From assembly GCF_014356525.2 (NCBI RefSeq), contig NC_052511.1, forward strand, positions 7,500,559 to 7,564,558: a stretch of DNA of 64,000 nucleotides. The letters are read 5' to 3'. The first letter of the stretch is position 1. Each line of letters starts with the position of its first letter. The notes beneath the pieces are model-generated. The model saw only the letters and a program-made list of their open reading frames with translations, did not search any database and had not been told where the DNA came from. Shown in pieces: positions 30,886 to 41,547 of this stretch. The stretch is from Nilaparvata lugens (taxonomy: Eukaryota > Arthropoda > Insecta > Hemiptera > Delphacidae). A program made the translations under genes and the position numbers.

Positions 30886-31074
30886 TTGTCCACTACTCTC
30901 CCATACAATCCCCTTACAAATACTATTCATGTTAAAGGAATGTCCACTATAAAAACTCTTGATCAAGAAACTATTGGGGAATCTATAATCCGAGATTACA
31001 AAGGTTTTAAACACCAATATTCTTCATTCAAATCAAATCAATTTATTGCCATTCTTTTTTCTACAAACAAGTGA
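30886..31074 (+). other. 62-codon open frame, not supported as a gene
   Basis: Directly after the MITE at 30508-30872, a frame of mixed composition (starts MSTTLPYNPLTNTIHV). I see no domain, promoter or splice context. Recorded only because this stretch is otherwise empty. Confidence 0.1.
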
Positions 31075-31344
31075 AACAAAAACATTCTTATAATGTTATA
31101 ACTAATTATAATCTTAACTAATTTAAAAACATATTCAACGAATGTTTTCTTTTATTTTAATATTGAAATAATGGGCTCTCCCAGAAAAGCTAATGCTTGA
31201 GCTCTGGAAGAGAGTTCAAAAATCTTAAAAGTAATTAGGATGGATGTCTAGACAATTTAATTAGTACCAGAAGAAACAATATGCAATATAAACACTAGAA
31301 TATAAATGTATGTACAATATAACAATGTAAGCACTAGAACAAAA

Positions 31345-31960
31345 AGTCAATTAATCTTCTGAAATCTCAAGTCCTAAGTAAACTTTTCTACATACCCACT
31401 CTCTTATTTCATAAATTAAACACTTAGTAATTCTATTTAAAATGAATTTTTCAGGTAGACAATTTATTATTCTATGGCAATAGAAGGACAATTGGTGTTT
31501 GCAAGATGGAAGTCTAGTGATAGGTATTAAAAACATTTAGACGTATTAGATATGGTGTATTACGAGTAGTGAATTTGTCTTTGTTTTTATTAATGTACAG
31601 AATTGCGTTAGTTACGTATGTTTTTCTCAATGTTGGTAAATCAATTTCTTAAATAGTAGTCTACTAGGGTACATTCTCGGTCTACCCAGGGCTGCTCTGA
31701 TAATATGTTTCTGTAGAACAAAAAGTTTATTGAAGTGAGTATCCTGAGCTGCCCCCATGCCTCAATGCTATATTGAAATAAAGAGTGTGCATAAGCAAAT
31801 AAATGTTCTAATAATACTGGGATGTGTAATTTTATTGATTTTGTAGAAAATATAAGTCAGATATTTTAATTTTGAGCAAAAGTGAAGTATATGTGCATTC
31901 CATTTCAAGTTTTGATCTATAATTATACCTAAGTATTTAATTTTTCAACTCTGTATAAAA
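31345..31960 (-). pseudogene. Decayed LINE reverse-transcriptase C-terminus
   Basis: Reading minus from ~31,945, one frame begins KYLGIIIDQNLKWNAHI, the hallmark of the RT thumb/post-RT region of Jockey/CR1-type LINEs. It continues with a coiled KLKYLTYIFYKIN segment, then in shifted frames an ALRHGGSS (YGI..WGG-like) piece and LQKHIIRAALGRP (LQK.iiR..), then LPTLRKTYV. The final open piece (31536-31351) holds INCLPEKFI, the usual ..NSLP.. end motif, and ends near 31351. At least two frameshifts and several stops make it a dead copy. The catalytic YADD part is absent. Confidence 0.75.
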
Positions 31961-32144
31961 TAATCACATGAGATGAAAATAATCGGCAACCAACAGCAAG
32001 AAACAAGAAAACTCCTAAGTCATTGATAAAATCAAAACAAGACATGGTAGGCAATTGATAATAAACGCAATAGGCTTCAAATAAGACACATGTTACCTGA
32101 CTGGACAAGGGTGTAGCGCTTTTTGCTTGTAATATTTGTTGCAA
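31929..32144 (-). pseudogene. Possible second LINE thumb fragment
   Basis: The 71-codon minus frame contains FINDLGVFL...RLFSSHV, which resembles the (I/V)KDLGV.LD..L.FSSHV thumb motif of related LINEs. It sits directly upstream of the KYLGIIID fragment, so it may be a piece of another LINE. The spacing is wrong for one continuous enzyme. Weak, by pattern only. Confidence 0.3.
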
Positions 32145-32610
32145 AACCTTAACGCACCTATAGTGAAACCCACTTTAAATGTCGGCATTATTTCAATGGA
32201 AAGCATTCATGCTATTTATAACGACAGTATTTAGTGAGTCAAACTGTAGTTATGAAACTCGTCGTCGACAACTGAACAGATATCTTGATCAGCATCGGCA
32301 GTACCACCTTTATTCAGCGGCTTCTATTCAGCCCTTGATTATTGTATTCGGTTCTATTCACTTGCTGCCGTTTCTTGCTCAACCTGACCCAATCACCTGC
32401 TGGGATTTGAGCCTTTTTCGCAACCGATTTTAACCTGTTCGTTAACAGTCCGCTTAAGCGCCAAGTAGCTAGAAGGGGAAAGTAATGATACTTGAGCTTG
32501 AAATGTGAAGCAGCACTAATAGGTGTTACACTACAGTCCGTACAAATTTACTTCAGACTTGGAGGAATATGCAGCGCAGAGAAATTGAGAGATTTTAGTT
32601 AATTACAGTG
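32145..32610. other. Mixed-composition interval, no gene assigned
   Basis: An 84-codon plus frame (32179-32433) contains no recognisable domain. Composition is somewhat less AT-rich than its surroundings. No promoter or splice pair is convincing. Confidence 0.3.
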
Positions 32611-32613
32611 ATT

Positions 32614-33205
32614 AATAGAATAGAATAGAATAGAATAGAATAGAATAGAATAGAATAGAATAGAATAGAATAGAATAGAATAGAATAGAATAGAATAGAA
32701 TAGAATAGAATAGAATAGAATAGAATAGAATAGAATAGAATAGAATAGAATAGAATAGAATAGAATAGAATAGAATAGAATAGAATAGAATAGAATAGAA
32801 TAGAATAGAATAGAATAGAATAGATAGAATAGATAGAATAGAATAGAATAGAATAGAATAGAATAGAATAGATAGAATAGAATAGAATAGAATAGAATAG
32901 AATAGAATAGATAGAATAGAATAGAATAGAATAGAATAGAATAGAATAGAATAGATAGAATAGAATAGAATAGAATAGAATAGAATAGAATAGAATAGAA
33001 TAGAATAGAATAGAATAGAATAGAATAGAATAGAATAGAATAGAATAGAATAGAATAGAATAGAATAGAATAGATAGAATAGAATAGAATAGAATAGAAT
33101 AGAATAGAATAGAATAGAATAGAATAGATTAGAATAGAATAGAATAGAATAGAATAGAATAGAATAGAATAGAATAGAATAGAATAGAATGAATAGAATA
33201 GAATA
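32614..33205. repeat. (GAATA)n satellite-like array, ~590 bp
   Basis: About 118 pentamer units of TAGAA, broken at irregular intervals by one-unit TAGA contractions (32821-32835, ~32870, ~32908, ~32953, ~33071) and single variants near 33128 and 33190. It is not the insect telomeric TTAGG. The array end reads into a 109-codon minus frame (33210-33539) that has no family features. Confidence 0.95.
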
Positions 33206-33654
33206 AATTTTATTTCATAATAGTCATAGGTAGAAGAGCAGTTGCCAATTTGTCAGTCGTCTGACTGCTTTCAGACAGGAAACTTCGCATGTGTAGCATG
33301 AGCACATGAACAGTCACTAGAAGTTGGAGATCGCTGGCCGCTTCAAAACGGTAGCATCGCGCCTCTGTATCCCTCCCGCTGTATGCTTTCTCTGCTGCGC
33401 ATGTCCATCCCAAGTAAGAAGTAATTCTGCACGGAGTACAGTGGACTGAATCAAACAGGATCATTTTTTCCGAATCATTCAAATGAGAATATTCTGTGAA
33501 TTTTATCCTGATTAATGTGGATAATAAACCACAATCCATGGCTCTATAAATTATATTCTAGCTCCATTAATCTCATTTGAAGAGCCAAGAAAAAGAGGTA
33601 ATCTACTCTTCATCGGGTAGATTTAGAGGAGTGGATAGTTTTGATTTCAAACTC

Positions 33655-33790
33655 TCCAAACTCTTTATTCTTTATTGATTGATACTATATGTACATCATC
33701 AAAATGATAGGGAGAGAAAAAATAAGATAACCTTGATAACTATCCAAAATGTAGATAAGGTTACACATAGTCCGAAATAGTTTGTTACCT
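33655..33790 (-). mobile_element. LINE-like 3' end fragment, family R (minus)
   Basis: The complement contains CTATTTCGGACTATGTGTAACCTTA and TATCATTTTGATGATGTACAT ending with ATCAATAAAG, also found at 36590-36825, 51878-52085 (plus) and 55395-55860 (minus). A truncated retroelement tail with an AATAAA signal is likely. Confidence 0.6.
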
Positions 33791-34170
33791 TTTTGTTCAG
33801 AAACATTACCAATAGAGAAATTCGATTAAAATATGGATTCATCAAACAGTGGAATACAAAATTTCACTGTGATAATGAATCGTATTTAATTTACAGTTTT
33901 TTACATCCACCAGAAATGTTTCATTAATTGGGTTGTTGGATCCTTCAAGAACCATCCGTTCAAATATTTATGAATTCAAGTATACCATGGAACAACGAGT
34001 TTTACTTTTCAATTTCAAAATATTTTGATTTAGAATTCGAAGCAACCGTACTATAAACCATGGTTATTTCATATCATAATTGGTTCAAACATGAAGACTT
34101 CTTAATTTTCGTACTCTGAATGAATTCATTCTCCAAATGAATAAGGGGGGGGCGCGACAGTCGAGACCGA

Positions 34171-34240
34171 CGACAGTCGAGAGGCCTGCGACAGTAGAGG
34201 ACTGTTTTCCAGTCCTCTACGGTCGTAGGCCTCGACTGTC
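34171..34240. repeat. Long GC-rich hairpin, ~31-bp stem, 7-nt loop
   Basis: The left arm 34171-34203 (CGACAGTCGA.GAGGCCTGCGA...) pairs with 34211-34240 (AGTCCTCTACGG...CTCGACTGTC) around the loop GTTTTCC. There is a 2-nt bulge and two mismatches. The motif CTCGACTGTCG and its complement recur through 34,150-35,460, so this is the end of a repeat family rather than an isolated RNA gene. Confidence 0.8.
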
Positions 34241-35342
34241 GGGAGTGTACGAAAATTGAAGAGTCCTATACTGTCGCCTAACGCAGGCGACGTTTGAGGA
34301 CTCTTTTTTAGGGGTCCTCTGCGGTCGCAGTCGCAGGTCTCAACTGTCGGGGCTGTTCAAAAATGAGAGAGTCGCTTGCAGCAGACGACAGTTGAGAACA
34401 CATCCTACTGCGATACCAGACTGTACCTGTACTAATGGGTCAATAGTGCATCTTTATCTAGGTTTAATAGATGTTATGAAATACATTTTGTAATGATTAT
34501 AACATCTGATTTGTTGAAAACCAAATAATGGAAACTTCCTTCATGAAAAATGGCCTCTTTTCGTTTTTTATGAAGAAGCAACTAAGGTTTATTTACAGTT
34601 GTAAAGTTGCAATACTTATTCATAAGATGGAAGGAATAATGGGATATAATATATTATTCAATTGCTGGTAAATCCATACTAATTAAATGATAATTCTTTT
34701 GGTGCTGTCTGCCATTCTGGAGAGCCTAGCGCGAGGCTACAGTTGAGGCCTATTTTTCAGGAGTCCTCTACCGTCGCAGGTCTCGACTGTCGGGAGTGTA
34801 CGAAAATTGAAGAGTCCTATACTGTCGCCTAACGCAGGCGACGTTGAGGACTCTTTTTTAGGGGTCCTCTGCGGTCGCAGTCGCAGGTCTCAACTGTCGG
34901 GGCTGTTCAAAAATGAGAGAGTCGCTTGCAGCAGACGACAGTTGAGAACACATCCTACTGCGATACCAGACTGTACCTGTACTAATGGGTCAATAGTGCA
35001 TCTTTATCTAGGTTTAATAGATGTTATGAAATACATTTTGTAATGATTATAACATCTGATTTGTTGAAAACCAAATAATGGAAACTTCCTTCATGAAAAA
35101 TGGCCTCTTTTCGTTTTTTATGAAGAAGCAACTAAGGTTTATTTACAGTTGTAAAGTTGCAATACTTATTCATAAGATGGAAGGAATAATGGGATATAAT
35201 ATATTATTCAATTGCTGGTAAATCCATACTAATTAAATGATAATTCTTTTGGTGCTGTCTGCCATTCTGGAGAGCCTAGCGCGAGGCTACAGTTGAGGCC
35301 TATTTTTCAGGAGTCCTCTACCGTCGCAGGTCTCGACTGTCG
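34241..35342 (+). repeat. Two tandem 551-bp units, near identical
   Basis: GGGAGTGTACGAAAATTGAA begins at 34241 and again at 34792. The copies differ by one T deletion (ACGTTTGAGG versus ACGTTGAGG) and otherwise read the same to the eye. A third start with changes follows at 35341 (GGGCTGTACAAAAATTAG) and continues to ~35460. Each unit contains GTCGCCTAACGCAGGCGAC, a perfect short hairpin, and CTCTACCGTCGCAGG. A 78-codon frame across the second unit is not a gene. It is either a very recent duplication or an assembly artefact. Confidence 0.85.
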
Positions 35343-35459
35343 GGGCTGTACAAAAATTAGAGAGGTCTCAACTGTCGCCTAACGCAGGTGACATTTGAGG
35401 CCTCTTTTTCAGGAGTCCTCTACCGTCGCTGGCCTCGACTGTCGCAGGACTCTTCTGTC

Positions 35460-36589
35460 ATTTGCCTCGTTTGACATCGACCCGAATAAGGTATGAAAAA
35501 ATTAATCAAAAAACATTTAACTGCAATATAGTACTATTCCATGTCTAGATATTCATTTATCATCATAATTTGATTCCAGAATCCTCGGATATTATACATG
35601 AAAATCAAATATCATAACCTGTGATTCAAATTAATCCAGTAGGTTACTGAACTCCAGCATTCCTTCGATGCAGTAATCCCCGACTGACACTTGACATTTG
35701 AGCGGCACCTCGCTGTGCATTGTGAGACAAAATATGACGAAATCAGAGATGTGACCTCCAGAACAACAACATATCACCTACCCAGTATCCACCACCTGCT
35801 GGTGATGCTGCTAACTAATAATAAACAGGGGATTGCCGTTTTTTCAGCCAGCGGCAGTGAAAGTTATTGTAGCGGAGCCATTCAATATTTTAATTAATCG
35901 CCTTACAGCCTGATAACTAACAGCTTTACGATGCTAAAAAAACGATTAGCATACCAAAACGTAGAAGGCTTATACTAGTATACATGTATATTATTGGATA
36001 TATACCCCAAACACTGTACTCCGCCTGTATAGTTTGTAAATTACCAACTTGTACTCCTAGTTTCTCATATAGTGATTTAATTCGCTTTATCAAATGCCTA
36101 TTTGGAGGCTCAATTATAACCTATGCCTCCTGGTTTAGTTGCGTATATAGCCTACTGTATTTATAATACACTGGATACTGTATATCTGTATCAGTATCTG
36201 GTATCCTGGAATATATACAGTACTGTATCTAGCTTGGATCTTGGTCATTAGTATATCGCAGTGTTATTTTATTGCAAGCGGTTCAATGGAACTAGATTTT
36301 TAATCATCTCTATCGATTAATTAGCCGCTGGGAAAGATATTGTGTCAGGTATTATGTATGAGTTTCTGATAGCTTTCAATTCACTTTGAAAAATTTTATT
36401 TCAAAAGCCACCTAATTATGCAATCTTTTCAGACCTCACAGTGAAACGGTAGAAAAGTGATAGTGATTGGATGAAGATTGAACCCCTTGAAGCAAATAGA
36501 ATATCCTGATTCTATTCTATATCAGTTTTCAGATATAAACTGATATAACCTAGTTATAACCATTATTCCTATTTTAGTGATGATAATAT
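35460..36589. other. No supported gene
   Basis: Mixed AT-rich DNA. 35,640-35,890 is more balanced with a 68-codon plus frame but no splice or domain signal. 36,150-36,240 has low-complexity GTATCTGTATC repeats. Confidence 0.35.
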
Positions 36590-36825
36590 GAAATATATCT
36601 TCTATGTTTGGTTTTGAAGCATCTAAATTTGAAAATCTATTTTGTGAAAATAATTAAGGACTGAGAGTTTTGTGAAGTGAACAACTACAAGACTTAACCT
36701 ATTTCGGACCATGTGTAACCTTATCTAAATTTGGTAGAGTGATAGCACAAGGTAAGGTGAACTTTTTTTCCCTCCCTATCATTTTAATGATGTACTTATT
36801 GTATGAATCAATAAAGAATGTGATA
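36590..36825 (+). mobile_element. LINE-like 3' end, family R
   Basis: Carries GAAATATATCTTCTATGTTTGG, ACCTATTTCGGACCATGTGT, CCCTATCATTTTAATGATGT and TGTATGAATCAATAAAG in order, as in the copies at 51878 and 55395. No coding sequence. Confidence 0.65.
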
Positions 36826-36965
36826 AGAATTGTTTTATTATTGGTTTTTCCTACGTGGAATTGTGTTGAGAAGAATTGTTTCCATTTTTGACTTCATAGT
36901 ATTAAAAATCTTATTTTGGAGTGGAGCGAAAGTGAACATTCCCAGTTATTGAGCTTCAACCCAAT

Positions 36966-37167
36966 AGTCTACAGATGGAAAAAAATGGAAGTTCCATTTG
37001 TTCAAATGCTAATTGATGAATAATTATTATTAATTTACTATAATTTAAATAATTATAATTAAAATAAAAATAATTATAATATTATTAGGTATAATAATTT
37101 AATAATAATTATTCATTAATTAGCATTTGAACAAATGTCACTTCCAATTTATTTCCATCTGTAGACT
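36966..37167. mobile_element. AGTCTACAGATGG foldback MITE
   Basis: A nearly perfect ~75-bp-stem inverted repeat: AGTCTACAGATGG, CATTTGTTCAAATGCTAATT and GATGAATAATTATTATTAA on the left mirrored to CCATCTGTAGACT on the right. Its right half recurs at 53405-53466. In both places it lies next to the 37,305-type SINE tail. Confidence 0.85.
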
Positions 37168-37189
37168 GACTGGCCGCTATGGCTTCGTA

Positions 37190-37390
37190 TAAAGTGAGCG
37201 CTGCTATCCGGAAATTGTCAGTTTGGTGTAAGGGTAAGCATTCCTGACCAGCAATTAGGAGGTACTGGGTTTGATTCCCGTTCTGACAAATAATTTTTGA
37301 ATAGTAGCGCTCATCGAATTTCCATCTAGCTGTTTACCCTGTTGTCAATATTTGCAGTAGCAGAAGTCTTCGGGGTGAATTACAGCATTT
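37190..37390 (+). mobile_element. tRNA-derived SINE
   Basis: TTGGTGTAAGGGTAAGCATT (from ~37,224) fits a pol III A box and GGTTTGATTCCCG (37,268 on) fits a B box, ~40 bp apart. The tail GTAGCGCTCATCGAATTTCC to CTTCGGGGTGAATTACAGC recurs at 53298-53385 without the head, as expected for truncated copies. It is not a tRNA gene: acceptor and anticodon stems do not close. Confidence 0.65.
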
Positions 37391-37555
37391 AATAGGGCAT
37401 AGGGTATGAAATTGGGTAATTTGCAGCAAGGCAAAACATCCATACAGGATCTCTCTATCGAAAAAAACATAAGCCTAATAATGATAGAATGAGTGTATTA
37501 AAATGTAGGCCTTGTAAGTTTTATCCGTTCATATAATGTAAACCTTAGGTGTTGA

Positions 37556-37753
37556 ATGGAAATTAACTTAGAGGTAAACGTAAGTATGGCGAGCATTAAA
37601 GTAATTGAAACAAAGGATCTTACCAAACATTTGCAACAAATACAGCAAGCCAAGCAACATCTATCAATGAACTCACCTGAAAACAAAAATATGAAAGAAT
37701 TAGACGAATTTTTAATACGTTCCCACAAATATTCAATCGCGAATTTCATTTAA
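37556..37753 (+). CDS. Small unassigned ORF, 65 codons
   Basis: The frame starts at 37556 or, in better context, at the internal Met reading MASIKVIETKDLTKHLQQIQ. It is helical, Lys/Gln/Glu-rich, with no low complexity. A stop at ~37751 is followed by AATAAAA about 70 nt later. There is no recognised domain and the overlapping minus frame (37498-37749) is of similar length, so chance is quite possible. Confidence 0.15.
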   Translation: MEINLEVNVSMASIKVIETKDLTKHLQQIQQAKQHLSMNSPENKNMKELDEFLIRSHKYSIANFI

Positions 37754-37977
37754 AATGTCCAAAAAAATCAGGGTTATGAACAAATGTTTATCAGTAGAAG
37801 TGAATTTAAATCTGCAACAATAAAACCTTATCATTGGTTTGGTGTCAACCAATCAGTAGAACCTATTATAAGCAGAATCAGATAATTACAAAGGTGGAAT
37901 GTATGAATTCATATTATATTTTAGAAACAATGAATATAACAAGAAATTAATAGTACTGAGAAAATGTTCTGAATTTC

Positions 37978-38334
37978 TATAGTGAGGTTCACGTCATAAT
38001 GGCAGTGGAGGAGAACAGCGTTGCCGATTCTCTGCCTTGCCACTGCCTTCCAAAGAGGTTAGCTGATACCGGTATATCTGTCATATTAACTGTTGAATAT
38101 TGTTCAAGATAAATCAATCTATATATGTTATTAGTGGAGAAAATATATTTTTCAGATTGCATAATTATTAAGATTGAATGTCTTTTTAATTATTTAATAT
38201 ATTTCTATACTGTTGGAAAACGATCTGGCAACATTGCGGAGCTACAGAAGGATAGCGCTAACTGCTTTGTCAAGTGATAGACAAGTATAGCAACACCAAC
38301 TTTAATCAAATACTGCCATTATAATATGGACCTC
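37978..38334. mobile_element. TATAGTGAGGT...ATAATGGCAGT MITE, copy 2
   Basis: Left end TATAGTGAGGTTCACG.CATAATGGCAGT; right end ACTGCCATTATAATATGGACCTCA. The internal landmarks are those of 30508-30872. Its right end is the seed of the tandem array that follows. Confidence 0.75.
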
Positions 38335-39066
38335 ATGAAGATGATACAAAGATGATACGAAGATGATACAAAGATGCTAAGAAGATGATACAAAGATGAT
38401 ACGAAGATGATACAATGATGATAAGAAGATGATACAAAGACGATACGAAGATGATACGAAGATTATGCAAGGATGATGGACAAGTATAGCAACACCAATG
38501 TTAATCAAATACTGCCATTATAGCGTGGACCTCATGAAGATGATACAAAGATGATAAGATGATACGAAGATTATATTATGCAAGGATAATGGACAAGTAT
38601 AGCAACACCAATGTTAATCAAATACTGCCATTATAGCGTGGACCTCACGAAGATGATACAAAGATGATACGAAGATGATACAAAGATGATAAGAAGATGA
38701 TACAAAAATTATACGGAGATGATAAGAAGATGATACGAATATTATGCAAGGTTGATGGACAAGTATAGCAACACCAACGTTAATCAAATACTACCATTAT
38801 AAAGTGAACCTCAGTTCACGAAGATGATACAAAGATGATAGACAAGGATAGCAACACCAGTGTTAATCAAATAGTACCATTATAACGTGGACCTCACTAT
38901 AGGAAGATGATACAGTGATGATAGACAAGGATAGCAACACCAACGTTAATCAAATACTACCATTATAACGTGGACCTCACTATAGGAAGATGATACAATG
39001 ATGATAGACAAGGATAGCAACACCAACGTTAATCAAATACTGCCATTATAACGTGGACCGCACTAT
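38335..39066. repeat. Compound tandem array built from a MITE 3' end
   Basis: Short GAAGATGATAC(A/G)AA units alternate with ~65-bp segments identical in kind to the end of the preceding MITE (GACAAG.ATAGCAACACCAA, GTTAATCAAATACT, CCATTATA.CGTGGACCTCA). These MITE ends finish at about 38335, 38531, 38646, 38815, 38893, 38977 and 39059. Later units regularise to ~84 bp. Non-coding satellite-like DNA. Confidence 0.85.
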
Positions 39067-39310
39067 ACAACATGTTTCCTCAGAACTCATGACTGGAAAT
39101 CGGTCCCCGGAATGCGCTCACTGGAAAACACGTTCTGCGTATTTGAAAACGTTTTCCGGCACCCGACCACACAATTCCTGTCTTCAACAATGGTCGGCAA
39201 ATGAAGTTGCCTTCAATAGCCTCCTCGACTCGGCCACCGATGTGGTCAATCACAAAAAATGTGCAGTGAAACGCTTCTGCAGACGTGATTTCATATGGTA
39301 TGACCATAGA
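39067..39310. other. Balanced-composition segment, possible exon but unproven
   Basis: Both strands are open here (90 codons plus, 75 codons minus from 39307). GC content is visibly higher than in the flanks. Neither product shows a domain, and no clean acceptor/donor pair frames either one. It may be an unrecognised exon or repeat. Confidence 0.2.
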
Positions 39311-39319
39311 ATAATCAAT

Positions 39320-39890
39320 CTGTAGGCCTAAATGTATTTCTTCTATATTTCCATTCTATATTACATATTTCCTTCATGGTATAATCTATAGCTCCATTCT
39401 ATGTCGTATGTTTTACCCCCAAGGTAAAACTGTGATCAGTGAAAATGATTAATATTCTCAGCTTCATACTTTAGAATTAATATTGTATTCATATTTCGTA
39501 GCCTAAATTGAACCAATCTATAACTGTAGTTCTTCCATATTCCCATTCTATATGATTTAATTCCTTTTTAGTATAATCTATAGTTCAATTCTATGTCATA
39601 TATTTCCCCCAAGGTAGAACTGTGAACTGTGTGATATTCTCAGCTTCATACTTTAGAATTGAGAGTGTATTCATATTTCTTAGCCTGAATTGATTCATCA
39701 TTATTTTTAGATGGATTAAAAACGGCTGCCACATCATCAAACTATATACTTTATATTCACTTTATATACTAATTTTATATTCTTAGTGTCATTCTTTAGA
39801 TTCAAGATTGTATTCATAATTCGTACATCGATTTATCATCTAGATGAATAATTAAAAACGGCTACCAAATCATCAAACTATAATACTCTC
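39320..39890. repeat. Diverged local tandem duplications
   Basis: A ~180-bp unit (CCATTCTATAT, TATAATCTATAG, TTCTATGTC, CCCCCAAGGTA, TTCTCAGCTTCATACTTTAGA, TATTCATATTTC) occurs at ~39348 and ~39540. Then AAAACGGCT.CCA.ATCATCAAACTATA appears at 39719 and 39854. Non-coding. Confidence 0.7.
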
Positions 39891-40204
39891 TAATTATTGT
39901 AACATGGAAAGTTATTGATTATTGAACATCTCAAAGCCCGTCATATATGATTCTTGTAGGTAATACTGTACTTATTATTTCAATCAGTAGTATTATGAAA
40001 TGTATGAATGATTAATGAACTACATTCAATTTTTATTCAAGAAAAAACAAAGATACTGTATTTAAAGATTGTTGCTAGCAATTTTTCCCATGACAGTTCC
40101 GTTTGAAGGAAATTGCAATCAATATTCTACTAATAGAGTATCTTTTTAATTGAATAATATCAACTTTATATTATCAAAACACTAATTTATCAGAACAACT
40201 CGAT

Positions 40205-40375
40205 ATACAAGATTCATTTGTTGCACCATTGTCAATCTCTAGTAAACTGAAAGCTCGAGACTTGAGCAGTAGAATAGAAAGTGTGGGTGAAGCTCTACGA
40301 TTGGCCATTATAGCTGTTGACCGATGAAGGTTGAGCTTGACTGTTATTGGCGGAGACAGTAAACTATCTCGGCCA
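40205..40375. mobile_element. CAATCTCTAGTAAAC foldback element, left half
   Basis: Carries GCACCATTGTCAATCTCTAG, TAAACTGAAAGCTCGAG, GTGAAGCTCTACGATTGGCC and GTTGACCGATGAAGGTTGAG. The right half of the same family is at 41150-41325, so the two may be one element separated by later insertions including 40436-40595. Confidence 0.6.
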
Positions 40376-40435
40376 AAGAGAGTCGAGCTAATGTTTAAAT
40401 ATTTGTTGATGATGCACTAACTCCTTAAACTAAAC

Positions 40436-40595
40436 AAAGCCATAGTGCATTCTTGTGACGTCAGCACAGGTAGGGCTCCTACACCAGTAAAATTTGTTGA
40501 TTTCAGCTGATCTATATCAGCTAGTGTTTTTATTGGTGTAGGATCCCTACCTGTGCTGACGTTACCATCAACCACCTGTCATGCACTATGGCTTT
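40436..40595. mobile_element. AAGCCATAGTGCAT foldback MITE
   Basis: Ends AAAGCCATAGTGCAT and ATGCACTATGGCTTT are perfectly inverted. The stem continues with GACGTCAGCACAGGTAGGG against CCCTACCTGTGCTGACGT, then CTCCTACACCA against TGGTGTAGGA. About 160 bp, no coding. It contains a perfect CRE-like TGACGTCA at the stem base. Confidence 0.85.
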
Positions 40596-41149
40596 ATTTA
40601 CAGACGTAGTGGATGATGGTCATGATGATGATGATGATGCAGATCATCAGGTCTTGAACAGATTTATTTGTAATGTTTGAGGTCCAGATGTATCACAAGT
40701 TTGTTTGAAACGTAGCTACTAGCTATGAACTAGGAAAATTATAGATTGGAGAATTTGTGAATTATATATTATCAGTTGAAGTACAAAGAATCAATGAAAT
40801 AAATAGAATCAATAATAAAAAGTTGATTCAATAAAGATAGTACAAAGTTTATCAATGGGATAAACCATAAGTCTCAAAATGTCCACTAAAACCTGTGAAC
40901 CATTGGCGGAAACTACAGAATTTATCACCCTCATCCCAACTCCTAAATCTGGAAAAATGTGTGGCAATCATCGATAACAAAAATCCACAATTCTCCAATT
41001 CTCTAATTTATAATTTTCTGTTTTATACAAGCTACTAGATATTTTAATTAATTTCAATGCATCTCAAAACCTGACCATAGGAAAAAAGTATTTCAAGCCG
41101 AATTATCATTATTATAAAGAAATTAACTAAAAAACATGTAAACAATATT
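40596..41149. other. No gene seen
   Basis: Short (GAT)n run at 40,618-40,637, otherwise AT-rich DNA without recognised features. Confidence 0.4.
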
Positions 41150-41325
41150 AGCTCAACTGTCATTGGCCAACATAGTCAACTGTCTCAGCCAATGACAGTC
41201 GAGCTCAACCTCTATTGGTCAATAGCTAATATCCAATCGTAGGGCTTCACCCACACGTTATTCTACTGCTCAAGTTTCCAGCTTTCTCCTTACTAGAGAT
41301 TGATAATGATGTAACAAATGAATCT
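41150..41325. mobile_element. CAATCTCTAGTAAAC foldback element, right half
   Basis: Contains CTCAGCCAATGACAG, GAGCTCAACCTCTATTGGTC, CCAATCGTAGGGCTTCACCC and CTTACTAGAGATTGATAATG, matching the right half of 26722-26972. Confidence 0.65.
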
Positions 41326-41547
41326 AGTATATAGAATTTTTCCAGTGGTTTTCACAATATCAAGTTGTTATCATTCAATTTATCAGATACTCCAAGCTTA
41401 TTAGAAGAATATTGATTCAAACTTCCTTCAAACGGCACTTCACCATGAGATGTAACAAACAAAACACTAGCGACGAACTTTAAATACAGTAGCTTTGTTT
41501 ATTTTTTAATAATATTAAAATTGGAGGTTTATTCATTCTTCAATATT

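Noticed and set aside
32614..33205. Insect telomeric repeat
   Set aside because: The unit is GAATA/TAGAA, not TTAGG, and the array is internal.
33210..33539. 109-codon minus-strand gene next to the GAATA array
   Set aside because: No domain, no promoter or splice context, and the frame ends in the array; chance openness is likely.
34807..35043. 78-codon plus-strand frame in the tandem duplication
   Set aside because: It is open in only one of two nearly identical copies because of a single-base deletion, so it is not a gene.
39053..39325. 90-codon plus-strand exon with 75-codon antisense alternative
   Set aside because: Both strands are open in a balanced-composition patch; neither has clean splice sites, so it is listed only as an unproven segment.
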